64,000 nt of DNA, taken from assembly GCF_002608075.1 (NCBI RefSeq), contig NZ_LAHA01000009.1, forward strand, positions 62,001-126,000, written 5' to 3'. Position 1 is the first letter of the stretch; the number at the start of each line of letters is the position of its first letter. Positions 38,818-48,068 of this stretch are shown piece by piece. Position numbers and translations under genes: made by a program. The DNA is from Nostoc linckia z4 (GTDB lineage: Bacteria; Cyanobacteriota; Cyanobacteriia; Cyanobacteriales; Nostocaceae). Under the pieces are notes generated by a model, which was not told the origin of the DNA, did not search any database, and was given only the letters and a program-made list of their open reading frames with translations.

Positions 38818-39080
38818 TGGACAGATTTGACAAAACCATGAGTAAAGAAAACATTACGTTTCGGATAGATAGCGATAAAAAGGCTGCGCTTGATGCGATC
38901 GCGGCTGGAATAAACCGCGATCGCAGCTACGTACTTAATGAGGCGGTAGCTGCTTATGTTGAAATGTATCAATGGCAAATCGATCAGATTCAAAGCGGGA
39001 TTGCTGAAGCGGATGCTGGAGATTTTGCCAGCGATGAAGAAGTAAAAGCAATTTTTGCAAGACTAACTAATGCGGATTAA
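38817..39080 (+). CDS. Ribbon-helix-helix antitoxin (ParD/CopG type)
   Basis: The 87-aa protein carries the RHH pattern ENITFRIDSDKKAALDAIAAGINRDRSYVLNEAVAAYVE and an acidic C-terminus for toxin binding (EADAGDFASDEEVKAIF). If the operator repeat overlaps the first ATG, the true start may be the ATG at 38838 (MSKENITF), giving 80 aa. It overlaps the toxin gene by 11 bp. It represses its own operon in related systems. Confidence 0.88.
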   Translation: MDRFDKTMSKENITFRIDSDKKAALDAIAAGINRDRSYVLNEAVAAYVEMYQWQIDQIQSGIAEADAGDFASDEEVKAIFARLTNAD

Positions 39081-39348
39081 GTGGCTGCGCCGTGCGCTTC
39101 GGAACTTGGAACAAGCCCATAGTTACATCTTGAAAGAAAATCCACAAGCAGCGCAGGAAGTGATATTGAAGATTCAAGTTGCTGCCAGTCAACTTGAGAA
39201 TTATCCTTTTATGGGGCGGCCTGGACGCGTAGAAGGCACAAGGGAGCTAGTAATTTCTAGCACACCATATATTGTTATTTACCGAATAAAAGAAGAGTCA
39301 GTAGAAATTCTTCGGGTTCTCCACACGTCAAAGCGGTATCCAGATTAG
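39070..39348 (+). CDS. ParE/RelE-superfamily toxin
   Basis: The 92-aa protein has the ParE/RelE fold marks: MRIKWLRRALRNLEQAHSYI, then NPQAAQEVILKIQVAASQLENYPFMGRPGRVEGTREL and YIVIYRIKEESVEILRVLHTSK. The sequence GRPGR...RELVI..TPY is typical of ParE-type toxins, which poison gyrase, though RelE-like mRNA cleavage cannot be excluded. It overlaps the antitoxin gene and looks intact. Confidence 0.9.
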   Translation: MRIKWLRRALRNLEQAHSYILKENPQAAQEVILKIQVAASQLENYPFMGRPGRVEGTRELVISSTPYIVIYRIKEESVEILRVLHTSKRYPD

Positions 39349-39365
39349 CGAGTCAAACAATAACT

Positions 39366-39590
39366 TCATGCTTGCATTGTCAGCATTTGCCGTTCTCTAT
39401 CAGCCGCATAGCTTAGGCAAGCTAATATATCCTCTCGTGTCAGATAAGGAAAGTCTTCAAGCACTTCCTCGTAGGTCATGCCAGAGGCAAGATAAGATAA
39501 AACATCGTATACAGTAATTCGCATTCCTCGAATACAAGGTTTACCACCTCGCTTCCCTGGTTCGATTGTAATAATGTTTTGGTACTGCAC
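39366..39590 (-). CDS. DUF433 protein (VapB45-like antitoxin), orphan
   Basis: The 74-aa protein reads ITIEPGKRGGKPCIRGMRIT and SGMTYEEVLEDFPYLTREDILACLSYAA, a typical DUF433 helix-turn-helix protein. DUF433 genes are normally followed by a DUF5615 PIN-like toxin gene; here the 3' end lies 17 bp from the convergent ParE gene and no such partner exists. The start is GTG. It is probably a remnant half of a second toxin-antitoxin pair. Confidence 0.88.
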   Translation of the reverse strand: MQYQNIITIEPGKRGGKPCIRGMRITVYDVLSYLASGMTYEEVLEDFPYLTREDILACLSYAADRERQMLTMQA

Positions 39591-39603
39591 AGCTATTCAA
39601 CCC

Positions 39604-39879
39604 TCAAAAATCATCATCAACAAAAAATTCAGCATCATCTTGTAATCGAGAATTACTCTGTCCATAATCAGCAAGATTCCAGAGGGGTTGCAGCAGTGCT
39701 GTACCAATTAATCCAATAACTGCACTAAAAGCTAAAACTAAACCCGCTGGTATTTGTATTGATTGAAATGTTAAGAATTTTAACGAAACTGGTGTGGCAT
39801 TTTGAACTGAAATAATTGCGATCGCCACTATCCAAATAGCTACAACTACGATTGTTAATAAAGGAGCTAAAGTTTTCAT
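39604..39879 (-). CDS. LapA-domain (DUF1049) membrane protein
   Basis: The 91-aa protein has two hydrophobic helices (about 8-28 and 42-65) with the DUF1049 signature AIISVQNATPVSLKFLTFQSIQIPAGLVLAFSAVIG and an acidic tail, DDAEFFVDDDF. In Gram-negative bacteria LapA helps control lipopolysaccharide synthesis; cyanobacterial relatives are uncharacterised. Confidence 0.85.
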   Translation of the reverse strand: MKTLAPLLTIVVVAIWIVAIAIISVQNATPVSLKFLTFQSIQIPAGLVLAFSAVIGLIGTALLQPLWNLADYGQSNSRLQDDAEFFVDDDF

Positions 39880-39886
39880 ATATTAA

Positions 39887-40058
39887 TAAAAGTTAGGAGT
39901 TAGGGGTTAGGGGTTAGGAGTTTTGAGTAACGAGTTTGGAGTTAGGAGTTATGAATTCAGATTTTGAGCAAAGTTATAAATTAAGAGTTAAGAATTGCTA
40001 ATTTACAACTCTTAACTATTAACTCCTAACTCCTAACTATTAACTCCTAACTCCTAAC
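39887..40058. repeat. Heptamer tracts (GTTAGGA / CTCCTAA) flanking a short centre
   Basis: GTTAGGAGTTAGGGG units near 39891-39920 and CTCCTAACTC units near 40020-40058 are complementary arms, as at 22425-22690 and 47854-48062. Confidence 0.8.
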
Positions 40059-40060
40059 TC

Positions 40061-41491
40061 TTATGCTTCTAGCTTAGCAATGGTACTTTCCATCTCCTGA
40101 GAGATTTGGGTGAGTTTTTCAGGAGAGTTGGTTTCTAGGTAAACGCGCACCAAGGGTTCTGTACCTGAAGGACGTAGCAGTATCCAGCTACCTTCTTCTA
40201 GATAGAGTTTAATGCCGTCTTTGCGTCCGACTTCCTTGACTTTAATTCCTGCGACTTCTGAGGGAGGATTTTTGGTGAAGGAGTCGATAACAGTGGTTTT
40301 ATGTGACTCGGTGAGGTGCAAGTCAAGGCGCGTGTTGTAAAGCGGGCCGTCAGCTTCAGCGATCGCTTCCTTAACTAGCTGACTTAGGGGTTTACCTTCA
40401 TAAGCAATGGCTTCTGCCACTAGCATATCAGCTAAAACACCGTCTTTTTCGGGAATATGCCCAATTACACTTAATCCGCCTGATTCTTCCCCACCAATCA
40501 GTACGGCAGTTTCCCGCATTTTTTCACCGATGTATTTAAAGCCTACTGGTGTTTCATAAATTTGCAGTCCATATTTAGCGGCGAAATTATCCAGCAGGTG
40601 AGTTGTAGCCACAGTGCGGACGATAGCGCCGCTTTTACCTTTATTTTTGATTAAATGTCGTGCTAAAACTAACAGCACAGTATTGGGAGTGAGGACGTTA
40701 CCTTGTTCATCAACAATACCAAAGCGATCGCTATCGCCATCTGTCGCCAAACCCAAATCAGCACGATCCTTGACTACTGCTTCCACTAACTCTACTAGTT
40801 GTTCGCCCTTTGGTTCTGGCATTCCGCCGCCAAATAATACATCCCTCCAGGTGTGGAAACTTTCTAATTGAGTGCCACTATGTTGCAAAACTTCATCTAA
40901 ATAACCGCGAGAAGTAGAATAGAGAGCATCGTATTTTACTTTTAAATTAGCGCTCTTAATCTTTTCTACATCAAGCAGGGTGTAGATAAATTGCAGGTAA
41001 TCTGGCTTGGGATCGAAAGTGGAAATTGAACCAGATGGATTGTTGCTAGGCAGTTCATCCGATGCAGTTTCTATATTTGCCACAATAGTATCAGTAATCT
41101 CTGGAGTGGCAGGTCCAGCATAATCGGGGATATATTTAATTCCACAGTATGGTGCTGGATTATGGCTAGCAGTAAACATTAACGCCCCAGCGGAATTTAG
41201 GTGACGGGCGTTGTAGGCAATTACTGGTGTGGGACAATCCCGGTCGGTAATTTTTACAGTCCAACCCAAATCTGCCAAGACTTGGGCGGCTGTGCGGGCA
41301 AACTGGTCAGCTAAAAACCGAGTATCGTAGGCTATAAGTACTGGTCTATCTTTTGTATAGGCTGTTTCGAGGTAACTGGCGATCGCTCTTGTAACTTTCC
41401 GCACATTGGGGAAAGTAAAGTCATCGGCAATAATGCCTCGCCATCCATCGGTACCAAATTTTATCTTGCTGGAATTGCTACTAGCGCTCAT
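40061..41491 (-). CDS. Phosphoglucomutase/phosphomannomutase family protein
   Basis: From the ATG at 41491 the protein has 476 residues. It shows the alpha-D-phosphohexomutase sites in order: IKFGTDGWRGIIADDF, the phosphoserine loop FTASHNPAPYCGIKY, the Mg loop ATDGDSDRFGIVDEQG, sugar loop GGEESGGLSVIGH and the phosphate loop LRPSGTEPLVRVY. It interconverts hexose 1- and 6-phosphates for glycogen, cell wall or exopolysaccharide synthesis; the exact sugar is uncertain. GGAG lies 11 nt upstream; the TTG at 41542 was rejected. The divergent nuclease gene starts about 150 bp away. Confidence 0.93.
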   Translation of the reverse strand: MSASSNSSKIKFGTDGWRGIIADDFTFPNVRKVTRAIASYLETAYTKDRPVLIAYDTRFLADQFARTAAQVLADLGWTVKITDRDCPTPVIAYNARHLNSAGALMFTASHNPAPYCGIKYIPDYAGPATPEITDTIVANIETASDELPSNNPSGSISTFDPKPDYLQFIYTLLDVEKIKSANLKVKYDALYSTSRGYLDEVLQHSGTQLESFHTWRDVLFGGGMPEPKGEQLVELVEAVVKDRADLGLATDGDSDRFGIVDEQGNVLTPNTVLLVLARHLIKNKGKSGAIVRTVATTHLLDNFAAKYGLQIYETPVGFKYIGEKMRETAVLIGGEESGGLSVIGHIPEKDGVLADMLVAEAIAYEGKPLSQLVKEAIAEADGPLYNTRLDLHLTESHKTTVIDSFTKNPPSEVAGIKVKEVGRKDGIKLYLEEGSWILLRPSGTEPLVRVYLETNSPEKLTQISQEMESTIAKLEA

Positions 41492-41638
41492 TTTTGCCAC
41501 TTGCTCCCGTACATCATCAGTACTATTAAAAGCTTCCCGCAAAGCGTGTGTAGCAGCAAGTATCCTCCGGAGTTATGTTCGGTGGAAACTGCCGGACATA
41601 ATTTATCCCACCGTACTTTCTCTCACTGTTTTCGAGCG

Positions 41639-42493
41639 ATGTCAACCCCCGATCGACCTTTTGCCAGTTATCACCTCTGGTCTTTAGTTGCCCCAGCGTC
41701 AGGGCAAGAACGCTGGCATTGCCAGATGAGACGGGGGTTTATCAAAGCGCGGCAACACGAACCAGAAGTCAAGGCACTATTAGCCAAAGCCACTGCACCC
41801 CAAAGAATTGGGATACTTGCCCAAAAAGGCGTTTATGAATTTCATAATCACAGACACCTGCTACAGCGATCCGATGGAGTGGAAAAAGTTGCACAGCTAC
41901 TAAAATTAGGCAACTCCAGCGATTTAGTCCGCCAAAGGGTGCTGCAAATTTTGAAAAAATATCATGATGCGCCCTTGTTATTGAATAAAAATATTATTCA
42001 ATTAACTCCCGGCGATGAAGGTTTTCCCAAACCGATTGTTATCGAACAAAAAAATTCTTGTTTTCGCTTATATGCAGCGATGGACTGCGTTTTTATTGAG
42101 AGCGATCGCACTTTACATATTTTAGACTTCAAAACTGGAAAATCAGCTTTTGACCACAGACAAGCTTTAGTTTATTTATTAGCTGCTCGTTATCTTTATC
42201 CTAGACATAGAGCGGTCGCATCATTTTATAACTTAGAAATTGGTAAAAAATCCGATTTAATTAGAGTTAATAATAGTGAATTAGCATCCTTAGAATTGGA
42301 ATTAGCCAATATTGCCCATAAACACCAAGAAGATTTACAAAAATATCAACAAAAAACCGATAATTTTAGTGATATCTTTCCCCCAAATCCCGGTTATCAC
42401 TGTCGTTTTTGTCCATTTAATTCTATCTGTGAGTTTTCACAATTTGACTCAACTCAACCCCATCCAATGCCCAGTTTAAAGGTGCATGAATAA
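41639..42493 (+). CDS. PD-(D/E)XK nuclease, Cas4/RecB-like with a C-terminal Cys cluster
   Basis: From the ATG at 41639 the protein has 284 residues. The nuclease core is MDCVFIESDRTLHILDFKTGKS, giving D...DxK typical of RecB-like nucleases, followed by QALVYLLAARYL. The C-terminus YHCRFCPFNSICEF resembles the CxxC...C cluster of Cas4/AddB [4Fe-4S] nucleases; the extra Cys would be in WHCQM near residue 22. No CRISPR or cas gene is near, so this is a solitary nuclease probably for DNA repair. It is divergent from the phosphohexomutase gene, and the longer ORF upstream of 41639 overlaps that gene's 5' end and is not believed. Confidence 0.85.
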   Translation: MSTPDRPFASYHLWSLVAPASGQERWHCQMRRGFIKARQHEPEVKALLAKATAPQRIGILAQKGVYEFHNHRHLLQRSDGVEKVAQLLKLGNSSDLVRQRVLQILKKYHDAPLLLNKNIIQLTPGDEGFPKPIVIEQKNSCFRLYAAMDCVFIESDRTLHILDFKTGKSAFDHRQALVYLLAARYLYPRHRAVASFYNLEIGKKSDLIRVNNSELASLELELANIAHKHQEDLQKYQQKTDNFSDIFPPNPGYHCRFCPFNSICEFSQFDSTQPHPMPSLKVHE

Positions 42494-42880
42494 GTAGAGC
42501 GCAGGTAAAAAAAATACAAATACAAGCGTAAGGGCGTAGGCTCTGCCTTCCCGCAGGGTAAAGCCGTTCGCCCCTACAGGTTATTGTATGTGTATCAATA
42601 TTTTGGTGAATTCGTATAACTCCAAAAAATAAATTATTGCGCTTGGGGTCGTTGAACGCCAGTTGCTTCTCCTGTCGGATACGCTACGCGACCAAGGCTC
42701 TTAACCCGTGCAACGTGCTGGCTGCTATTGACCATTCTCCTATGGTCGCCGCTACAGGTAGGACTTCGCTCAGGGTGAAGGCTGAGCGGAGTCCAAGCCT
42801 TGACTGTTGACTGTCAACCGTCAACGGTCAACAGTTAACAATCCTCTGTGGAATATTTTTTTACTTGGAAGTCCCTAAAT
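42494..42880. other. Intergenic region made of dispersed repeats
   Basis: It includes a dispersed repeat (42514-42618), GTCAAC/GTTGAC short palindromic repeats (about 42798-42842), and the 3'-flank repeat (42838-42886). I see no gene. Confidence 0.65.
42514..42618 (-). repeat. Dispersed repeat B, copy 1
   Basis: In reverse complement this reads TATACGAATTCACCAAAATA, then TTGATACACATACAATAACC, TGTAGGGGCGAACGGC and ends CTTGTATTTGTAT. The same order occurs at 51640-51757 in the other orientation, with a reshuffled GC-rich centre. Probably a non-autonomous mobile element. Confidence 0.75.
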
Positions 42881-42886
42881 TCAAAA
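42838..42886 (-). repeat. Dispersed 3'-flank repeat, copy following the transglutaminase gene
   Basis: Read on the minus strand, TTTAGGGACTTCCAAGTAAA, AAAATATTCCACAGAGGATT and GTTAACTGTTGACC follow the gene's stop. The order matches 28842-28884 closely. Confidence 0.7.
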
Positions 42887-44551
42887 AGGTGGTAATTCTT
42901 TAAGAATTGTGAACCGGATATGATTAATTGCCAAATCGCCGATGGGGATATCTTCTTTGGTTAACCGCGCACCTTGACTGGTCAAAGTTTCAAAGGAGAT
43001 ACCCTTACCAATTTCAATGTGATACCAGCACAAGCCCATAAAAAACCGTGTGGGATAAGGGCCGCCATGACCGACATCATCAGGATTTGATTCCATTGGC
43101 AACCAACCAAAATTCGGTACGTAGAATTCCAGCCAAACATGATTAAAATCAGGTTGTAGCGGTACGCCTTGGTGTTCGCTGTAAGGTGGACATTTATACC
43201 TGCCAACGGTACGACAAGGAATACCATTCAAACGGCATAGAGCAAGTAAAACGCCGACATATTCACCGCAGGAACCAACGCCACGTTCTAAAACTATATC
43301 TGGAGCATCAATGTAAGGCTTAATACCATACGATAATTCATCGTAAACATAATTACGGATATTATACATTTTCCGTAATAGATTGGTTTCCGAACCAATG
43401 GCATCTCTGGCGGCACGGCGGACAATGGTAGTATCCATTGCTAAGTCGTCGTCATCTACTAGATAGCGGCTTTGCAATTCTGGTGATAGTTCGGGGATAT
43501 TTTCCACATCCTTTGGTGTAATGCGATACTTAATTCCGCGAACTTCTAAAAGTGCTTTCCAGCCAAATATGTGGCGTTCCCCTGGGGTAAGGGCATCAAA
43601 TTTAAATACTGCTACCCGTTGTCCATCTGTCACTTCTTCAGTGAAGGGTATACCGATGGGTTCGACGTGTTTCACCTTTTGACGCTCGGTTTCTGATGGT
43701 AGGGCAATGCGCCATTCAACATCGGGTAAATAAACTTCGTCTAAGGGTGCGATTTCCTCAGCATAGGACATTTCTATAAGATAGCCATTGGAGAGGGCGT
43801 AGCGCTTATCTGGCTCGTAATGATAATACAGGGGATGAATAAAAGTACGATCGCGGTAAGTTAGCTCGTGGTTAGGATCGGCATTTGGGTTGTCCCTAAT
43901 ATAAGGCTCCTCAGAGGCATAGGCGATATAGAGACTTTCTTTGCCTGTGTCGCCATCTTGATGTATTGCGATACCTGTAGGCGATTCAAAGGGCGTCAGC
44001 ACGCTAAATTGAACTTCTCCAGTGGCTCTGTCCATCGCATAAACTGTTTGTTCTGTGCGATCGCAAATCCACAACGTTTCCTCGGTAACTGCCAAATTTT
44101 CTACACCAACTCCAGGGGCATAAAACCTAGTAATTTCTTTTCGGGTTTCTCGGTCAAAAATCAAAATGTAGCCTAACCTTTGGCAGCTGATGTACACTGT
44201 TGTATCCCAAACAGCAACGCCATTGGCTGGATAAGGCAATGTGACGAAATGTTCCAAGCCCAAAGCATTGAGCTTGCATAAATAAACACTATGGTCGCGG
44301 CTCACCCACAGTGTATCTTCCCAAATTCCTAAACCGGTGACATCGGTGAATTCCTTAACTTGATGCGGATTGATAATTTTGCTGTTGTCAGACGCAGGAT
44401 CGATCTCTAGTAGATGCCCTTTGAGACTGTCAATGGCAATCAGTCTATCCTTAATGAAAGCAATACCGTACAGGGTAGCAGCAGTAAGCGGTCGAATTGT
44501 TTTTTGCCCAAACATCTGGCTAGCAGTCAAAGTGGGGAGTACAAAACTCAT
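42881..44551 (-). CDS. Beta-propeller plus transglutaminase-like domain protein
   Basis: The 556-aa protein starts with an NHL/SMP-30-like propeller (about 20-255: GIAFIKDRLIAIDSLKG, GLGIWEDTLWVSRDH, NGVAVWDTTVYISCQR, ESPTGIAIHQD). The C-terminal part (about 370-490) is a transglutaminase-like cysteine-protease fold with GVGSCGEYVGVLLALCR (Cys), FNHVWLEFYVPNFGW (His) and PMESNPDD (Asp). All three catalytic residues appear to be present. No signal peptide. The reaction is unknown; peptidase or deamidase activity is possible. This fusion is unusual and I do not know a characterised homologue. Confidence 0.85.
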   Translation of the reverse strand: MSFVLPTLTASQMFGQKTIRPLTAATLYGIAFIKDRLIAIDSLKGHLLEIDPASDNSKIINPHQVKEFTDVTGLGIWEDTLWVSRDHSVYLCKLNALGLEHFVTLPYPANGVAVWDTTVYISCQRLGYILIFDRETRKEITRFYAPGVGVENLAVTEETLWICDRTEQTVYAMDRATGEVQFSVLTPFESPTGIAIHQDGDTGKESLYIAYASEEPYIRDNPNADPNHELTYRDRTFIHPLYYHYEPDKRYALSNGYLIEMSYAEEIAPLDEVYLPDVEWRIALPSETERQKVKHVEPIGIPFTEEVTDGQRVAVFKFDALTPGERHIFGWKALLEVRGIKYRITPKDVENIPELSPELQSRYLVDDDDLAMDTTIVRRAARDAIGSETNLLRKMYNIRNYVYDELSYGIKPYIDAPDIVLERGVGSCGEYVGVLLALCRLNGIPCRTVGRYKCPPYSEHQGVPLQPDFNHVWLEFYVPNFGWLPMESNPDDVGHGGPYPTRFFMGLCWYHIEIGKGISFETLTSQGARLTKEDIPIGDLAINHIRFTILKELPPF

Positions 44552-44991
44552 ATTAAATATTTATTAAATGGTTTAGCACGTTTAAGCAATTCCAAATTAG
44601 TCTGGAAAAGTTTGCTATAAACCCAAACCTGGCTGGCAACTTAACCCAAAATTCCAAATCCAGAAATGCGATGGCGCTATGCATCCTGGGTAAAAACTGG
44701 ATGCAAGTTTAACTAGCAGCAGCCTAGAATTAATTGTGGCATATCCTTTACAGCCAAAATTCAGGCTTATAGTACTTACAATTATCAGGACAAAGTGTTT
44801 ACAAAAACTCTTTCGTAAGAAATAACACAGTTATGTCACAGATATGTCAACAGAAGAAAAATTTGCCAATTAAAAGCATAGCCTTTACACTCATAAGATT
44901 TAATATTGCTTTAATGTAACTTTAGGAGATGGTTTTCCAGCCATCACTAAATTATGATCGAATTTTGTAACCATTTCCTGTGACTTACACG
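44552..44991. other. Intergenic region between divergent genes
   Basis: This gap holds the divergent promoters of the transglutaminase gene and the P-type ATPase gene. Nothing else was recognised. Confidence 0.5.
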
Positions 44992-47850
44992 ATGTCTGCT
45001 AATTCTCTACCTGAAGATGCCGCTGTTTGGCATAGTATAGAAGTTGATAAAGCGCTAGGCCTGCTTGATAGTAATCCAGACAGTGGCTTAACACCCGAAG
45101 ATATTCAACAAAGGTTGCAAAAATACGGCCCCAATGAACTCGAAGAACATGGTGGTCGCAGCACTTGGGAAATTCTACTGGATCAGTTCAAGAACATTAT
45201 GTTATTGATGCTGATTGGTGTTGCTTTGATTTCTGGTGTTTTAGACCTTATAGCTTGGCAGTCAGGGAGCTTGAAGGCTGGTGAAGTACCATTCAAAGAT
45301 ACCATTGCTATCCTAGCAATTGTTATCCTTAATGGCATACTGGGCTACGTCCAAGAAAGCCGTGCAGAAAAAGCCCTAGCAGCCCTGAAGAAACTCACCT
45401 CTCCCTTAGTACGAGTCATCCGCGACAACAGATTGGTGGAGGTAGCAGCGAAGGAACTAGTCCCAGGAGATGTGGTGCTGCTAGAAGCCGGGATGCAGAT
45501 AGCCGCAGATGGAAGGTTAATCGAACAATCGAATTTACAAGTGCGAGAGTCAGCACTGACAGGTGAAGCTGAAGCTGTTAACAAACAAGCAACAATTAGT
45601 TTACCTGAAGAAACAGATTTAGGCGATCGCATTAATTTGGTATTCCAAGGAACTGAAGTTGTCCAAGGACGGGCAAAGGTTCTGGTAACCAACACTGGCA
45701 TGACAACTGAACTAGGTAAAATTGCTGCCATGTTGCAGTCAGTGGATAGCGAACCTACGCCTTTGCAACAACGGATGACTCAACTAGGTAATGTCCTAGT
45801 TACGGGTTCTTTGATTCTGGTGGCCATCGTTGTCATTGGTGGCGTTATCCAAGCCGGAGGTTTTAGCAACATCCAAGAGCTTTTGGAAGTTTCCTTAAGT
45901 ATGGCGGTTGCGGTGGTGCCAGAAGGTCTACCAGCTGTAATTACCGTCACTTTGGCCTTGGGAACTCAGCGCATGGTACGCCAGAATGCTTTGATTCGCA
46001 AATTACCAGCAGTGGAAACATTGGGTTCTGTAACTACCATCTGTTCTGACAAAACTGGTACCTTGACCCAAAACAAAATGGTGGTGCAATCACTATTCAC
46101 CAATAACAAAACTTTTGGCGTCACCGGACAAGGTTATGTCCCCACAGGAGATTTTCTTTTAAATGATGGAAAAGTTTCCTTAGAGGAGTCGCCAGAAATC
46201 TCAGCTTTGTCAGTAGCTTGTGTTGTTTGTAATGATTCAGTGTTGCAAAAAGAAAAAGGCGAATGGGCAATTTTGGGAGATCCCACAGAAGGAGCGTTAG
46301 TCACCCTAGCCGGGAAAGCAGGAATCGAAAAAGAACAATGGAATAGTAAGTTACCCCGCGTTGGCGAGTTTCCTTTCTCCTCAGAACGCAAGCGGATGAG
46401 CGTGATTTCTCAAGTGCAGGAAGTGGCCACAGGTGAAGGCTCTTGGAATGGCATTGACCCAGCCATTGCCAACTTTTTAGAATCTGAATCTTACCTCATG
46501 TTTACCAAGGGTTCCCCAGAATTAATCTTAGGGCGTTCCTCTCAGATTTATTTGGGCGATCGCTCAACTGAGTTGACTGAAGAACAACGCCAGATAATTT
46601 TGGCAGAAAACGACAAAATGGCGAGTAAAGGTTTGCGGGTGCTAGGTTTTGCCTACAAACCCCTTTCTGAGATTCCGCCAGAAGGTTCAGAAGAAACATC
46701 TGAAGAAAATTTGGTTTGGCTGGGATTAGTGGGAATGCTAGACGCACCACGTCCAGAAGTGAGGGCCGCCGTCCAAGAGTGTCGCGAAGCAGGAATTCGC
46801 CCAGTGATGATTACTGGTGACCACCAGTTAACAGCACGAGCCATCGCCACGGATTTGGGAATTGCCAAAGCAGATGACCGATTGCTCACAGGTCAAGAAT
46901 TGCAGCGGATGAGCGACCAGGAATTAGAGCAAAACGTCGATTTAGTCAGCATCTACGCCAGGGTTGCCCCAGAACACAAACTGCGAATTGTCCAAGCACT
47001 ACAACGCCGGGGCAGATTTGTGGCGATGACAGGCGATGGCGTCAATGATGCCCCAGCCCTCAAACAAGCTGATATCGGTATTGCAATGGGGATTACTGGC
47101 ACCGATGTCAGTAAAGAAGCCAGCGATATGGTATTACTCGATGACAACTTCGCCACCATTGTCACCGCCACCAAGGAAGGTAGAGTGGTTTACACCAATA
47201 TCCGGCGTTTTATTAAATACATCCTGGGTAGTAACATAGGCGAAGTTCTGACAATTGCCGCCGCCCCCTTAATCGGTTTGGGAGGCGTTCCCCTGACCCC
47301 GTTGCAAATTCTGTGGATGAACTTAGTCACAGATGGTTTGCCAGCCCTCGCCTTAGCAGTGGAACCTCCGGAACCAGATGTCATGAAGCGTCCGCCTTTT
47401 AGCCCCCGCGAAAGTATTTTTGCTAGAGGATTGGGTTCTTACATGATTCGCATTGGTATAATATTTGCCATTATCACCATTGCCTTGATGTGGTGGGCTT
47501 ACCAACATACCCATGCCGCAGGCTATCAGGGAAATCCTGAGTCTTGGAAGACAATGGTATTTACCACCTTGTGTATTGCCCAAATGGGTCATGCCATCGC
47601 CATTCGCTCCAACAATCGATTGACCATCGAAATGAATCCTTTTTCTAATATATTTGTACTAGGTGCTGTTGTCGTAACCACGATTTTACAGTTGATGCTA
47701 GTTTACGTCCCACCCCTGCGAGACTTCTTTGGTACTCACTACTTGAATCTCCAAGAATTGGGAATTTGTATCGGCTTCAGTGCCTTAATGTTTGTCTGGA
47801 TTGAATTGGAGAAGATATTCTTACGCATTGTGGGTAAGAAAGCCGTTTAA
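44992..47850 (+). CDS. P-type cation-transporting ATPase (P2 class, probably Ca2+)
   Basis: The protein (952 aa from the ATG at 44992) has a cation-ATPase N-domain ([11 protein letters not shown]), the actuator TGEAEAV, the membrane motif [19 protein letters not shown], the phosphorylation site [13 protein letters not shown], and the hinge [18 protein letters not shown]. The PEGLP motif with the long cytoplasmic loop and ten helices places it in the P2A/P2B Ca2+ pump group, PacL-like. It exports cations across the plasma or thylakoid membrane. An upstream GTG at 44980 is possible; MSANSLPE is the start I remember for homologues. No linked regulator. Confidence 0.93.
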   Translation: MSANSLPEDAAVWHSIEVDKALGLLDSNPDSGLTPEDIQQRLQKYGPNELEEHGGRSTWEILLDQFKNIMLLMLIGVALISGVLDLIAWQSGSLKAGEVPFKDTIAILAIVILNGILGYVQESRAEKALAALKKLTSPLVRVIRDNRLVEVAAKELVPGDVVLLEAGMQIAADGRLIEQSNLQVRESALTGEAEAVNKQATISLPEETDLGDRINLVFQGTEVVQGRAKVLVTNTGMTTELGKIAAMLQSVDSEPTPLQQRMTQLGNVLVTGSLILVAIVVIGGVIQAGGFSNIQELLEVSLSMAVAVVPEGLPAVITVTLALGTQRMVRQNALIRKLPAVETLGSVTTICSDKTGTLTQNKMVVQSLFTNNKTFGVTGQGYVPTGDFLLNDGKVSLEESPEISALSVACVVCNDSVLQKEKGEWAILGDPTEGALVTLAGKAGIEKEQWNSKLPRVGEFPFSSERKRMSVISQVQEVATGEGSWNGIDPAIANFLESESYLMFTKGSPELILGRSSQIYLGDRSTELTEEQRQIILAENDKMASKGLRVLGFAYKPLSEIPPEGSEETSEENLVWLGLVGMLDAPRPEVRAAVQECREAGIRPVMITGDHQLTARAIATDLGIAKADDRLLTGQELQRMSDQELEQNVDLVSIYARVAPEHKLRIVQALQRRGRFVAMTGDGVNDAPALKQADIGIAMGITGTDVSKEASDMVLLDDNFATIVTATKEGRVVYTNIRRFIKYILGSNIGEVLTIAAAPLIGLGGVPLTPLQILWMNLVTDGLPALALAVEPPEPDVMKRPPFSPRESIFARGLGSYMIRIGIIFAIITIALMWWAYQHTHAAGYQGNPESWKTMVFTTLCIAQMGHAIAIRSNNRLTIEMNPFSNIFVLGAVVVTTILQLMLVYVPPLRDFFGTHYLNLQELGICIGFSALMFVWIELEKIFLRIVGKKAV

Positions 47851-47853
47851 AAA

Positions 47854-48062
47854 AGTTAGGAGTTGGGGGTTAGGAGTTAGGAGTTAAAAGTTGGGAGTTA
47901 AAAGTTGGGAGTTGGGAGTTGGGAGTTGGGAGTTGAAGAAAATTTTGCATTCAAAACTTAAAACTTAATAGGAGTTAGGAGTTAAAGAAGATTTTGCATT
48001 CAAAACTCAAAATTCCTCATTCCTCACTCTTAACTCCTAACTTTTCTTTTCACTCCTAACTT
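47854..48062. repeat. Heptamer tracts (GTTGGGA, GTTAGGA / CTCCTAA)
   Basis: GAGTTGGGAGTTGGGA units (47854-47937) are followed after a spacer by complementary ACTCCTAACTTTTC units (48025-48062) just before recF. Confidence 0.8.
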
Positions 48063-48068
48063 TTCGCT

